This document shows, piece by piece, positions 36,572-45,823 of a DNA stretch of 64,000 nucleotides; within the stretch, counting starts at the first letter, position 1, and the number at the start of each line of letters is the position of its first letter. The DNA is from Hypericibacter terrae (GTDB taxonomy: Bacteria > Pseudomonadota > Alphaproteobacteria > Dongiales > Dongiaceae): assembly GCF_008728855.1 (NCBI RefSeq), contig NZ_CP042906.1, positions 4,927,001 through 4,991,000 on the forward strand, given 5' to 3'. Both the position numbers and the translations under genes were made by a program. The notes beneath the pieces were generated by a model. That model worked only from the letters and a program-made list of their open reading frames with translations. It did not search any database and was not told the DNA's origin.

Positions 36572-36919
36572 GATGGATCCAGTATTTTTCCTATCCGGCA
36601 TTCACATAGTGAGCATACACAAATCCCAGCCCCGTCACGTAAGGCGGGAGATGTCCGGCTGCGCACTTGGCGGCCGATCAGCTGTCAGAAGATGCACGGG
36701 AGCTCAAACTGCAATCGCGTCCGGTTGGGGAGTCCATCCGGGCGGATTTCCACTTCGGATCATTGGTTCCGATCGGGTCATGCCCGCCGCCCGTGAGGAT
36801 TGCGGCGAAAGCCGGGCTGCTGCTTGCAACGCTTTCCGGCCGGCTGTCCTGCGCCCTTCCTGCGGGCAGGGTGAGCCGGCGAAGCGGCCGAGGGCGCCGC
36901 GCGGCCGGCGCCGGTTCCG
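36572..36919. other. Intergenic region without recognisable gene
   Basis: This 348-base region lies between the flavin reductase start and the end of the GGDEF gene. Short open frames cross it on both strands but none has family features or a good start. The left 60 bases are AT-richer and probably hold the flavin reductase promoter. I see nothing else in it. Confidence 0.5.
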
Positions 36920-37834
36920 TTACGCGGCGGCTGCATCCACCTGAATACGATCCCTGCCTTGGGACTTGGCGGCATAGAGAAGCCCGTCGGCGCGCTTCAA
37001 GATCGCGGCCGGATCTTCCGCGCCCGGACTCCCGTCCGGAGCCGGATTGGCGCGGGTCAGGCCGATGCTCACGGTGAAGGAGATCTTTGTCCCGTCGACC
37101 TCCACGGCCGTGTCCCGGATCGTGCGAAGAAGGCGATCGCAAGCCACTCTGGCGCCCGGGACATCCGTCTCCGGGAAGATGGCCGCGAACTCCTCGCCGC
37201 CCAGGCGTCCCGTCCTGTCGACGTTGCGCAGCTGGCGCTCGAAGTGGCGGGCCAGGGCGCTCAGCACCTTGTCCCCGGCCTCGTGGCCATAGGTGTCGTT
37301 GACGCGCTTGAAGCGATCCACATCGATCATCGCCACGGACAGCGGGCGCCCGTAGCGGCGACTCCGGGCCCATTCGACGTCCAGGTTTTCGAGGAAGTGG
37401 CGCCGATTCGACAGACCGGTGAGCGCGTCCATATTCGCCTGGGCCTGGAGCGCTTCATAGGCCTGTGTCAGCTCCCGGGTGCTGACCATGCCGATGAGCC
37501 TGTCGCCCTCCAGCACCGGAAGATGACGGATGTGGTTTGCTGTCATCAGCGACAACATGTCGGCGACGGACTGACTGCCCGAGCAGGTGATGACAGATCG
37601 CGTCATCACATCGCTGACGGTCCTTTCGGCCACGCCGTTGCCATACTTGGCGATGGCCCGCGCCAGATCGCGCTCCGAGACGATGCCGACGAGCTTCCCG
37701 CCGTCATCGGTGACGACCAGGGCGCCCACATTGTGGGATGCCATTCTGCCGGCGGCTTCCCGAAGGGAGCCCTCTGGCGGGACGCTTTTCGCGTCCGCCA
37801 CCGCCCTCCCCGCAAGCAGGTCCCGAATCAGCAT
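36920..37834 (-). CDS. Diguanylate cyclase with tandem CBS domains
   Basis: The 304-residue protein has two CBS domains (about 5-125; ALVVTDDGGKLVGIVSERDLARAI and HLPVLEGDRLIGMVSTREL). A GGDEF domain follows (about 135-300) with the active-site GGEEF, the metal Asp in MIDVDRFKRVND, and DALTGLSNRR. It should make c-di-GMP in the cytoplasm. CBS pairs bind adenine nucleotides, so synthesis may be tuned by AMP/ATP or S-adenosyl compounds. An RxxD inhibitory site is not obvious before GGEEF. It is soluble, with no transmembrane segment, and monocistronic. Confidence 0.93.
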   Translation of the reverse strand: MLIRDLLAGRAVADAKSVPPEGSLREAAGRMASHNVGALVVTDDGGKLVGIVSERDLARAIAKYGNGVAERTVSDVMTRSVITCSGSQSVADMLSLMTANHIRHLPVLEGDRLIGMVSTRELTQAYEALQAQANMDALTGLSNRRHFLENLDVEWARSRRYGRPLSVAMIDVDRFKRVNDTYGHEAGDKVLSALARHFERQLRNVDRTGRLGGEEFAAIFPETDVPGARVACDRLLRTIRDTAVEVDGTKISFTVSIGLTRANPAPDGSPGAEDPAAILKRADGLLYAAKSQGRDRIQVDAAAA

Positions 37835-37997
37835 GGATCAGCCTCGGCGATGTGGTCGATCGGCGAATGAAGCCGTGTAGCCAGGATCACGAGTATTGGT
37901 TAATAACTGGATACTCGATGAACAGGGCGCATTTTCCCGGCCGTCGGCCTGAAGCCGGGCGGTGCCGGAGAGCCAGTCATAGGAACCAGGTCTGCCA

Positions 37998-39125
37998 ATG
38001 ACATACGACATCGCGATCGTGGGGGCCGGCGTCTTCGGCCTGTCGACGGCCTGTGAGCTGGCGCGGCGCGGCCACTCGGTGTTGGCCCTCGATCGATTCG
38101 GCAGCGGCCATCCGGCGACCTCCTCGACCGGGGCGTCCCGCAGCATCCGGATCGCCTATGACCATCCGTTCTATGTCGCGCTGGCGCTGGAGGCGATCGA
38201 GAGCTGGCGACGGCTCGAAGCCGAAACCGGTCGCAAGATCCTGCATCTGACGGGCCAGATCGATCTGGGGCCGCAAAGCAAGCTCGAGGAGCTGACGCGC
38301 ACGGTGCGCGCCGCGGGTGCCGCCATCGAGGCGATGGAGGCGGCCGATCTGCGCCGCCGCTTTCCGGAGATCGTGCTGTCTCCCGGCGAAATCGGACTCT
38401 TCCAGCGACAGGCCGGCACCGTCATCGCGGATGCCGGCATGGCGGCCCTGCTGCAGGCCGCGCGGAAGGCCGGCGTCACCTATCTCGCCCCCGAGCGCGT
38501 GATCCGCCTCGAACCGGGAGCGACGGTCACGCTGCACACCGACGGGCGGCATTTCGAGGCGAAGCAGGTGGTCGTCGCCGCCGGCCCCTGGGCCAAGGAT
38601 CTCCTGGACAGCATCGGACTGCCCTTGCCGCTGGCGCCGGCCGTGGCACAGGTCACCTTCCTCGACGCGCCGGCTCTCGTCGATCGACCCGGAATCGCGG
38701 AATGGCGGCCGAATGGCTAGACCGGCATTTATGGTCACCCCGTTCCCGGCATCGGCTACAAGATCGCCTTCGATTCCGGTGCGGCGGGCTGGCATCCCGA
38801 CGTCGAGGAATGGGAGCCGGATCCGGCCGAGGAACGGCGCCTGCTGCAGTGGCTGGCCCGGCGCATGCCGTCGGTGGCGCCCAAGGTCAGCCGCACGCAA
38901 CGTCATCCCTGGACGATGACGCCCGATGTCGACTTCATCGTCGATCGATGGGGCCCGTTCGTCGTCGCCGGCGGCTGCTCGGGACATGCCTTCAAGTTCG
39001 GCCCGGCCCTCGGCCGGCTTGTCGCGGACATCGTCGAAGGGGGCGAGGCGCCGGGCGTCACGCGGCTCGGACGCCCCGCCTTGAAACAATCGGCGCCGTC
39101 GCCGACGGCGCCCATTACGCGGTGA
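37998..39125 (+). pseudogene. FAD-dependent oxidoreductase (sarcosine oxidase-like), interrupted by in-frame TAG
   Basis: The N-terminal 240 codons encode a DAO-family flavoprotein: dinucleotide fold IVGAGVFGLS (Gly9, Gly11, Gly14), ALDRF, and SSTGASRSIRIAY, the FAD/substrate region of monomeric sarcosine oxidase and N-methyltryptophan oxidase. A TAG stands at 38718-38720 (codon 241). The same frame then continues with TGIYGHPVPGIGYKIAFDSG through TPDVDFIVDRWGPFVVAGGCSGHAFKFGPALG to a stop at 39123-39125. This is exactly the C-terminal half expected, with the covalent-flavin-type Cys-containing GGCSGH loop. A single nonsense change therefore breaks an otherwise intact 375-codon gene. It could be a recent pseudogene, a readthrough gene or a sequencing error. 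Confidence 0.88.
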
Positions 39126-39228
39126 GGCTTGCGTTCTCTTCGAGGCCATCGTCGCTCGATCGCGTCCGCCCCCTCCCTAACCCTCCCCCGCGAGGGGGAG
39201 GGGATAAGAGAGCGCTTCCGCCATCCGC

Positions 39229-40212
39229 CTACGACAGAAAATCCTCGATATAGCCGCGCACGATCGGGTCGAGGGATTCGTCGGCCGCCAGCCCCAAGCT
39301 CGTCGCGCGCCTGAAGTTCGTCGCCACGGGCCAGCCCGCGACGATCTTCTGGATGAAGGGATCGGGCGCCACGGTGATCTCGCCGAGATGGCGGTTGCCG
39401 GCGACGCGTTTGAGGCTCTCGACCATCTGGCCGACGGTAACGTCGAGGCTGGGCAGGCCCACGGCGCGGTCGTTGCCGAGCTTCTCCGCCGGCAGCTCGT
39501 AGAGCCGGATCATGTTCTCGACCGCGGTGCGATAGCCCGAGACCGGCATCACCGCGTCGAGCGTCACGGGGAGCGCGCAATCGACGCCGCTGAGCGGTTC
39601 GCGGAACACGCCGCTGGCGAAGCTGGACGCCGCCTTGTTGGGCTTGCCGGGCCGGATGATGATGGTCGGCAGCCGCACCGAGCGCCCGTCGATGAAACCC
39701 TTGCGGCTATAGTCGTTGACCAGCAGCTCGCCGATCGCCTTGGTGACGCCGTAGGTGGTCTGCGGCGTCTGCTTGACCGCATCGCCGACGCTGGCCGGCA
39801 TGCCCTCGCCGCCGAAGACCGCGATCGAGCTGGCGAAGACGAGGCGCGGTTTCGAGCCCCGGGCGCGGGCCGCCTCCAGGAGAACCCGCGTGCCGTCGAG
39901 ATTGACGCGCAGGGCGAGATCGAAATTCTGCTCGCCCTCACCGCTCACGACCGAGGCCAGGTGGAAGATGCCGATATCGTCGCGGTCGATCAGGCTGGCG
40001 ATGCGCGCCGCGTCGGAGATTTCGCCGGTCGCGATCTTCACGCGGGTATCGAGGCCCGCGGGCCGCGTGGGCGGTGCGGCCACGTCGAACAGCAGGATCT
40101 CATCGATCTCCGCTTGCTTGCCCGACGGCGCCGTCAGCCGGCCGCGCTTGATCAGCGCGCGCGCCAGCATCAGCCCGAGGAACCCCGTGCCGCCGGTGAT
40201 GACGATCTTCAT
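39229..40212 (-). CDS. denD: D-erythronate dehydrogenase
   Basis: This is an extended short-chain dehydrogenase/NAD-dependent epimerase-fold enzyme of 327 residues, with N-terminal TGGTGFLG and catalytic Tyr-x3-Lys in TTYGVTKAIGE. Strong features of DenD are the FASSIAVFGG segment, RLPTIIIRPGKPNKAASSFASG, and SGYRTAVENMIRL. DenD oxidises D-erythronate to 2-oxo-D-tetronate. It is the last gene of a co-oriented run with otnI, otnC and otnK, which complete conversion to dihydroxyacetone phosphate. Confidence 0.93.
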   Translation of the reverse strand: MKIVITGGTGFLGLMLARALIKRGRLTAPSGKQAEIDEILLFDVAAPPTRPAGLDTRVKIATGEISDAARIASLIDRDDIGIFHLASVVSGEGEQNFDLALRVNLDGTRVLLEAARARGSKPRLVFASSIAVFGGEGMPASVGDAVKQTPQTTYGVTKAIGELLVNDYSRKGFIDGRSVRLPTIIIRPGKPNKAASSFASGVFREPLSGVDCALPVTLDAVMPVSGYRTAVENMIRLYELPAEKLGNDRAVGLPSLDVTVGQMVESLKRVAGNRHLGEITVAPDPFIQKIVAGWPVATNFRRATSLGLAADESLDPIVRGYIEDFLS

Positions 40213-40258
40213 GTTGCGTTGCTTCCTTTACGCCCGATGCTCATGCCCGTTGCCCCTT

Positions 40259-40345
40259 TCGTCATCCCCGCGAAAGCGGGCACCCACCTCAACGCCTGGC
40301 GGCCTGGATCAAGATGGGCCCCCGCTTTCGCGGGGGTGACGAAAG
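40259..40345. repeat. REP-like repeat, family B
   Basis: This imperfect palindrome has outer arms CGTCATCCCCGCGAAAGCGGG and its complement. The middle reads CCTGGATCAAGATGGG. A related copy is at 54149-54231. It lies between denD and otnI. Confidence 0.8.
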
Positions 40346-40351
40346 AGGTTG

Positions 40352-41176
40352 TCATCCCTGCCGCTTCCCCTTCGGACCGATCCCGTAAGGCGCCGCCCAG
40401 GCGAACCCGGCGACCGTCTCGCCGCGGGGGCGGTATTCGCAGCCGATCCAGCCGCCATAGCCCATGGTCTCGAGCCCGGCGAAGACGGCGCGGTAGTTGA
40501 TCTCCTGGCTGTCGTCGGGCTCGTTGCGGCCCGGCACGCCGGCGATCTGGACATGCCCGATGAGGTCCTGCTCGGCGGCGAAGGTGTCGAGCAGCCGGCC
40601 ATGGGTCATCTGCGCGTGATAGAAATCATATTGGAGCTTGATGTTGCGGGCGCCGACCTCCTCGATGACCGAGCGCGCCGCCTGGGGCGTGCCGATCAGA
40701 TAGCCGGGAAAGTCCTTGGCGTTGAGCGGCTCGATCATCAGGTCGACCGAGCCGTTGCGCGCCTGGCCCGCGGCCCAGCTCAGATTCTCGACATAGACCT
40801 CGCGATGGCGGCGCGGATCGCCCGCGAGCGGCACCAGCCCCGCCATCACATGGATGCGCGGACAGCGCAGCGTGGCGGCATAGTCGAGCGCCAGCTCGAT
40901 CGATTTTCGGAACTCGTCCTCGCGGCCCGGCAACCCGGCGACGCCGCGCTCGCCATTCTCGAAATCGCCCGGCGGTGCGTTGAACAGCACCTGCTCCAGC
41001 CCCCAGCTGTCGAGGCGCGCGCGGATCTCGGTCTTGGCGTAAGCATAAGGGAATAGATATTCGACCGCGCGGAACCCGACCGCGGCGGCGGCCGCGAAGC
41101 GGTCGAGGAACTCGACCTCGGGGAAGATCATGCTGAGATTGGCGGCGAGCTTCGGCTTCGAGAGGGGCGTGGCCAT
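40352..41176 (-). CDS. otnI: 2-oxo-tetronate isomerase
   Basis: OtnI converts 2-oxo-tetronate to 3-oxo-tetronate. The 274-residue protein is a xylose-isomerase-like TIM barrel close to hydroxypyruvate isomerase: LAANLSMIFPEVEFLDRFAAAA at the start, LMIEPLNAKDFPGYLIGT with the catalytic Glu, KLQYDFYHAQMTHG, HVQIAGVPGRNEP, and a final Glu in WIGCEYRPRG. The ATG at 41176 is favoured; a TTG seven codons upstream lacks a ribosome-binding site. It sits 17 bases after otnC. Confidence 0.92.
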   Translation of the reverse strand: MATPLSKPKLAANLSMIFPEVEFLDRFAAAAAVGFRAVEYLFPYAYAKTEIRARLDSWGLEQVLFNAPPGDFENGERGVAGLPGREDEFRKSIELALDYAATLRCPRIHVMAGLVPLAGDPRRHREVYVENLSWAAGQARNGSVDLMIEPLNAKDFPGYLIGTPQAARSVIEEVGARNIKLQYDFYHAQMTHGRLLDTFAAEQDLIGHVQIAGVPGRNEPDDSQEINYRAVFAGLETMGYGGWIGCEYRPRGETVAGFAWAAPYGIGPKGKRQG

Positions 41177-41193
41177 GAAATCGGGTGATCCCT

Positions 41194-41826
41194 TCAACTG
41201 GGGTAGCGCTCGCGCAGGGCCGCGACCTGCTCGGGCGTCAGGAAACGGGTGCGATGGCCCTGCAGCATGAGATAGAGCTTGGCCGTTTCCTCGAGTTCTT
41301 CAATGGCCCCCGCGGCCGCTTCGAGCGAGCCGCCGGCCACCACCGGCCCGTGATTGGCCAGCAACACGGCATGATGCTTCGCCGCCTGTTTCCCCACCGC
41401 CTCGGCCAGCCCCTGGTCGCCCGGCGGGTAATAGGGGATCAGCGGCAACCGCCCCACCCGCATCACGTAGTAGGCCGTGATCGGCGGCAGCACGTCGGCG
41501 GGATCGATATTCGCCAGCGCCGAGACCGCGACCGAATGGGTGGAGTGGAGATGGACCACCGCCGCGGCGTTGGGCCGCTCGCGATACATGGCGAGATGGA
41601 GCATCGCCTCCTTGGTCGGCGCGTCGCCCGAGAGATGCCGGCCGGCCGCGTCCAGCTTCGCGATCCGCGCCGGATCGATATCGCCCAGCGCCACGTTGGT
41701 CGGGGTCATCAGCCAGCCATCGGCGATCTTCACGCTGATATTGCCGGACGAGCCGAAGGTGAGGCCGCGCTGGAACATGGAGCGGCCGAGGGTGGCGATC
41801 TTCTCGCGCGCCTGGCTCTCATTCAT
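41194..41826 (-). CDS. otnC: 3-oxo-tetronate 4-phosphate decarboxylase
   Basis: OtnC, a class II aldolase/adducin-fold enzyme, decarboxylates 3-oxo-tetronate 4-phosphate to dihydroxyacetone phosphate. The 210-residue length is typical. TFGSSGNISV near residue 22 binds phosphate; VVHLHSTHSVAVSAL carries the metal-binding His pair; a further His occurs in LLANHGPVVAG. The ATG at 41826 has a GGGGAGA ribosome-binding site. Confidence 0.92.
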   Translation of the reverse strand: MNESQAREKIATLGRSMFQRGLTFGSSGNISVKIADGWLMTPTNVALGDIDPARIAKLDAAGRHLSGDAPTKEAMLHLAMYRERPNAAAVVHLHSTHSVAVSALANIDPADVLPPITAYYVMRVGRLPLIPYYPPGDQGLAEAVGKQAAKHHAVLLANHGPVVAGGSLEAAAGAIEELEETAKLYLMLQGHRTRFLTPEQVAALRERYPS

Positions 41827-41851
41827 CGCTGTCTCCCCTGCATCGGCACCG

Positions 41852-41988
41852 AATCCCCTCCCCCTTTTTGGGGGAGAGCAGGGAGGGGGATGACTCGGAC
41901 CCCGATCAAAGGAAAGAGGAGAGCCGAGTCCAGGAGGGAACATCGCGTCATCCCCCTCCCTAACTCTCCCCCTCGAGGGGCGAGGGGA
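41852..41988. repeat. Inverted pair of C-rich/G-rich palindromes
   Basis: The segment at about 41852-41895 is repeated in inverted orientation at about 41945-41988 with few changes. Each contains its own CCCCCT/AGGGGG hairpin. It fills the gap between otnK and otnC and belongs to the same family C elements seen throughout the window. Confidence 0.7.
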
Positions 41989-42022
41989 TCAGAGCGCTGC
42001 GCCTCCTGCGACAGCTCCGCGT

Positions 42023-43291
42023 TCATGCCAGCATCTCCAGCGCCTTGATGAAGAAATCGGGCCCGCCGAAATTGCCGGACTTGAGCGCGAGCGCCAGCCT
42101 CGGCGTGCCGAGGCTCACGGTCCAGGGCACGCCCGGATCGATCTGCGGCCCGATCTTGAGCACGCTCACCCCCAGCCGCTGCACGATGGCGCCGGAGGTC
42201 TCGCCGCCGGCGATGACGAGCTTGCGCAGGCCCGCCGCCACCAGGCGCTGCGCGATCCTGGCCAGGGTCTCCTCGATCAACGCGCCCGCCTTCTCGCGGC
42301 CCAGCGCCGCCTGGACCTTGGCGACCTCCTCGGGCGGCGCGCTCGCATAGATCAGCACCGGTTCGCGGGACATGTGGATCTGCGCCCAGGCCGTCGCGTC
42401 GGCGACCAGATCGCGGCCCTGGGCCAGCGCCAGGGGATCGAGCGCGAAGGCGGGCCGGCGCGCCTTCCAGGCGGCGATCTGACCCAGGGTCGCCTGCGAG
42501 CAGCTGCCCGAGAGCACGGCCGAGAGGCCCTCGATGCGCTCCAGCTTCTCGGGCGGGCCCGCGGGCGCCAGGCGATTCTCTTTCCGGAAGTTCGCCGGCA
42601 GCCCGATCGCGATGCCGGAACCGCCGGTGATCAAAGCCAGATCGGACGCGGCCGCACCGATATCGCGCAGATGCTGATTCTCGATCGCATCGACGATCGC
42701 GAAGGTCATGCCGTCATGCTGAAGCTGCTCGAAGGCCTTGCGGATCGCGGCCGGCCCTTCCCGCACGATGTTGTAAGGAACGAGGCCGACCTTGGCCTTG
42801 GTCTGGCGCCCGAGCACGCGCACCAGGTTGGAATCCGTCATCGGCGTCAACGGATGATGGCGCATGCCGGAATCGGCCAGCGCGACATTGCCGACGAAGA
42901 GGTTGCCCTGGAACAGGCTGCGCCCGTTCTCCGGGAAGGCGGGACAGGCGATGGTGAAGCGCGCATGGAGCGCCTTCAACAGAGCGTCGGCGACCGGGCC
43001 GATATTGCCGGCGTCGGTCGAATCGAAGGTCGAGCAATATTTGAAGAGGATCTGACGCGCCCCATTGCGCTTGAGCCAGTCCAGCGCCACCAGCGACTGG
43101 CGCACCGCGTCCTCGGGAGCGATGGTCCGCGATTTGAGCGCGATCACCACCGCGTCGGCCGGCGGCAGCACCAGCTCGCGCGCCGGGATGCCGATCGTCT
43201 GCACCGTGTGCATGCCCTCGCGCGCCAGCATGTTGGCGAGGTCGGTGGCACCCGTCAGATCGTCGGCGATGCAGCCCAGCAGGACGGTCAC
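42023..43291 (-). CDS. otnK: 3-oxo-tetronate kinase
   Basis: OtnK is a DUF1537-type four-carbon acid sugar kinase. The 422-residue protein starts LLGCIADDLTGATDLANML, the conserved acidic N-terminal motif. It continues with FKYCSTFDSTDAGNIGPV and CPAFPENGRSLFQGNLFV; the C-terminal nucleotide-binding domain has VIAGGETSGAIVQRLG and NFGGPDFF. I place the start at the GTG at 43291, which gives the family N-terminus and length; sequence further upstream is repeat-derived. Product and neighbours fit the D-erythronate/L-threonate pathway. Confidence 0.92.
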   Translation of the reverse strand: MTVLLGCIADDLTGATDLANMLAREGMHTVQTIGIPARELVLPPADAVVIALKSRTIAPEDAVRQSLVALDWLKRNGARQILFKYCSTFDSTDAGNIGPVADALLKALHARFTIACPAFPENGRSLFQGNLFVGNVALADSGMRHHPLTPMTDSNLVRVLGRQTKAKVGLVPYNIVREGPAAIRKAFEQLQHDGMTFAIVDAIENQHLRDIGAAASDLALITGGSGIAIGLPANFRKENRLAPAGPPEKLERIEGLSAVLSGSCSQATLGQIAAWKARRPAFALDPLALAQGRDLVADATAWAQIHMSREPVLIYASAPPEEVAKVQAALGREKAGALIEETLARIAQRLVAAGLRKLVIAGGETSGAIVQRLGVSVLKIGPQIDPGVPWTVSLGTPRLALALKSGNFGGPDFFIKALEMLA

Positions 43292-43307
43292 TGGAGTCTG
43301 CTCGTTA

Positions 43308-43442
43308 TGTCCCCTCCCCCGCTCCGCGGGGGAGGGTTGGGGAGGGGGCTGCTCGCTGCGCGCCGCCTGCTCCTCTTCGTGCACCGAGCGGCCCCCTCCC
43401 GCTCGCTGACGCTCACGACCTCCCCCGTACCGGGGGAGGTGA
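43308..43442. repeat. Inverted pair of C-rich/G-rich palindromes upstream of otnK
   Basis: Related palindromic segments lie at about 43308-43345 and 43390-43442 in opposite orientation, between the apionate-lactonase-like gene and otnK. No coding function is seen. Confidence 0.6.
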
Positions 43443-43469
43443 CAATGATTGCTCTTCCCCCTTCGCCCT

Positions 43470-45455
43470 TCACTTGCTGCTCCAATCGATCCGCGCCACC
43501 GCGTACGCACCCAGCCGCAGCGGCGCCTTCAGATCCAGCGGCCCGCCGGAGGTGGCGAACCAGGCGGGCTGCGTGGTGGCCTCGACGAAACTGTTCTCGT
43601 CGAGCATCCGCAGTTTGGCCGGGCCCGCCGGCATGTTCGAGAGCGCCACCATCTGCTTCTGGTCGGTGAGATTGGCGACCCAGAGATGCGTCCCATGGGG
43701 CCCGCGCGCGGCGAAGGCCTCGACCTTGCCCGGCTCCGACGAGGCGGTCGCGACCAGATCCTCGCCGGCAGCGGCCGCGAGATCGGCGATCACGTGATAG
43801 ACCGGATAGACCGCGGCCTGGCCCAGCCCGTCGAAGAAGGGCTGCGTGTCGCCGGTCTTGCGATAGACGATGCCGAGCGGCCCCGTGGTCGCACCCAACG
43901 ACACCACATCGAGCCCGCCGCGCGCGAAGGCCGCGATATAGCCCAGATTCCAGGCCGCGCCGAACAGGCCGCGCTGGCGCGGATCCATCTGCGCCAGGCA
44001 GACCCGCTGGTTGTGGGGATTGGCCGAAGAAGCGGCGCCATAGGGATTGTCGCGGGCGCCGATGGCGCTGGGCCCGACCCAATAGGGCTTGCCCTCGATG
44101 AAAGCGCGGGTCGATTGAACCTGATAGGGCAGCGCTTCCAGCGTCTCCATCACCGAGCGGTCGTCGGCCGCATGGACGATCGGGCTCGAGGTATGGGTCA
44201 CATAGTCCAGCAGCTTGGCCGGCGGGCGCTTGCGGTTGAGCTCGGTGAAGAAGGAGAACATGCCGCCGCCCAGCGTGACGCCCGGGAAGAGCTTGCGTGC
44301 CGCCGCATAGATCTTCTCCAGCGGCGGTACCTTCGGACCCTTGCTGCCCGGGAGCACGGCCTTGAGATCGACCGCGGGCGAGACGGCAATGGCCGCGGGC
44401 TCGAGGCCGCTCTCGCTCAAGGCCTTCGCCAAAGGCGCCAGCTCCTCGGCGGGATCGTCCGTCTGGCCGGGCAAGGTGATCTCCAGCACAATGCCGGCGC
44501 CGGTCGCTTCGCCGATCTTCTTGTAGGTCTCGAGCTCGCGCGCCCCATGCTTCTGGCGCAGATCGATCTGCGCGACCAGGAGCTGCGGCCCAGCGCGCTT
44601 CAGCAGATCGGCCGCGGCCAGCGAGGGCGCGCCCTCCTCCGCCGGAAGGCCCAGCCCGATGCGCGGCAGCTTGCCGCCGCCGGCCTCGCCCAGCGACACC
44701 GTGATGCCGCCGGCCGCGTCGGCGCCCGCCGCGGGTTTGGGCGCGGCCCCGCTGAAGCTCAAGCTCACCGACTGCTTGAAGCTCTCGCCCTTCTTGAGCG
44801 TGTAGGGCCAGGGCAGCGCCAGCGGCCGCACGTAAGTCTTGTAGGAGGCGTCGCACCAGTTGCGGTGATCCTCCATCTCGAAGGTGTCGCCTTCCATGCG
44901 CGTCGTCGCCCAGACGCCGGGCGCCACCTCATGGCTCAGCGCGCGGATCTCGAGGAAGGGCTGCACCGGATCGACGATCGCGGGGAACTTGTCGGTGACC
45001 TTGCGCCCGTCGACATGCTCGATCTTGACCGGATGCCCCGCCACGCCCTTCAGCGGATGCAGCACGACGAAGCCGGTGCGGTTGGTGAGGAAGTCGGTCT
45101 CGGGCGCCGCGTTCGCCTCGAACTTCAGGCTTCCGTCGGATTTGCCCGCGATCTGCGCCTCCAGGCGGATCCGCCGCTTGGCATCGGCATAGACGGCCTT
45201 GTAGGAGACCGTGAAGCCGTCGGCCGCTTCCGTCACCTTGAGGTCGCTGATCGCCGGATCGAAGGTGCCCCAATTCTCGTCGCGCACGAGGAAGGCCACC
45301 GTGCGCAGCACCTCGACGCCGCCGAAGCGGATGGTGCGCAGCGCGCCATTCTCGAGCTCGGCCGTGAGGGGGCCCGCCTTCAGCGTTCGGCCGACGACAT
45401 TGGGCTGTTCGGTTCCGGTGAGGATGATCGCGGGCGACGGGGCGGCGATAGGCAT
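43470..45455 (-). CDS. D-apionate lactonase-like protein
   Basis: The 661-residue protein resembles ApnL, the D-apionolactone lactonase of bacterial apiose catabolism. Shared-looking segments are LENGALRTIRFGGVEVLRTVAFLVRD, DFLTNRTGFVVLHPLKGVAG, RMEGDTFEMEDHRNWCDASYKTYVRPLALPWPY, and HTSSPIVHAADDRSVMETL. The recognition is from memory of the family. No secretion signal is evident, so it is likely cytoplasmic. It lies between the ABC importer genes and otnK. Its presence in a tetronate cluster without apionate oxidoisomerase suggests a related lactone or sugar-acid substrate. Confidence 0.7.
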   Translation of the reverse strand: MPIAAPSPAIILTGTEQPNVVGRTLKAGPLTAELENGALRTIRFGGVEVLRTVAFLVRDENWGTFDPAISDLKVTEAADGFTVSYKAVYADAKRRIRLEAQIAGKSDGSLKFEANAAPETDFLTNRTGFVVLHPLKGVAGHPVKIEHVDGRKVTDKFPAIVDPVQPFLEIRALSHEVAPGVWATTRMEGDTFEMEDHRNWCDASYKTYVRPLALPWPYTLKKGESFKQSVSLSFSGAAPKPAAGADAAGGITVSLGEAGGGKLPRIGLGLPAEEGAPSLAAADLLKRAGPQLLVAQIDLRQKHGARELETYKKIGEATGAGIVLEITLPGQTDDPAEELAPLAKALSESGLEPAAIAVSPAVDLKAVLPGSKGPKVPPLEKIYAAARKLFPGVTLGGGMFSFFTELNRKRPPAKLLDYVTHTSSPIVHAADDRSVMETLEALPYQVQSTRAFIEGKPYWVGPSAIGARDNPYGAASSANPHNQRVCLAQMDPRQRGLFGAAWNLGYIAAFARGGLDVVSLGATTGPLGIVYRKTGDTQPFFDGLGQAAVYPVYHVIADLAAAAGEDLVATASSEPGKVEAFAARGPHGTHLWVANLTDQKQMVALSNMPAGPAKLRMLDENSFVEATTQPAWFATSGGPLDLKAPLRLGAYAVARIDWSSK

Positions 45456-45823
45456 GGTCCAGGTTCCTTCTCAGGCGCCGGTCATATTCGTCATCGGCGA
45501 AGACAGAAATGAAAGAGTCGGTGAAACAAAGAGAATCCACGCCCCCTCCCCTTGCGGGAGGGGGGTTGGGGGGAGGGGCGATTCCATGCGAGGCCCTGGC
45601 AGAAACCGTCGAGCTTCGTCTGCTCGCGGTCGCCCTCTCGCAGCCAAGCCCAAACCTTTTGTCCCCCAGAGCGCTGATCGATCGCAACTGCGGCCCCGCC
45701 GCGCTCGTGGCACCCCTCCCCCTTCCCCCTCCCGCAAGGGGAGGGGGCGTGATTGCTTTTCGATCGTCCAATTCCTTCGCGCTCCCGAGACTGGCATAAC
45801 AATCAAGGATACAGGGCGGCGCA
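45456..45823. repeat. Repeat-rich intergenic region with perfect 25-bp inverted repeat
   Basis: Positions 45538-45562 and 45727-45751 are exact reverse complements, each also containing a small CCCCTTGC/GCAAGGGG hairpin. The 164 bases between contain no recognisable gene. The element interrupts the transporter-catabolic gene run between the ABC ATPase and lactonase-like genes. Confidence 0.8.

Noticed and set aside
36572..36919. Short open frames between the flavin reductase and GGDEF genes
   Set aside because: None has a convincing start or any recognisable motif, and they overlap on both strands.
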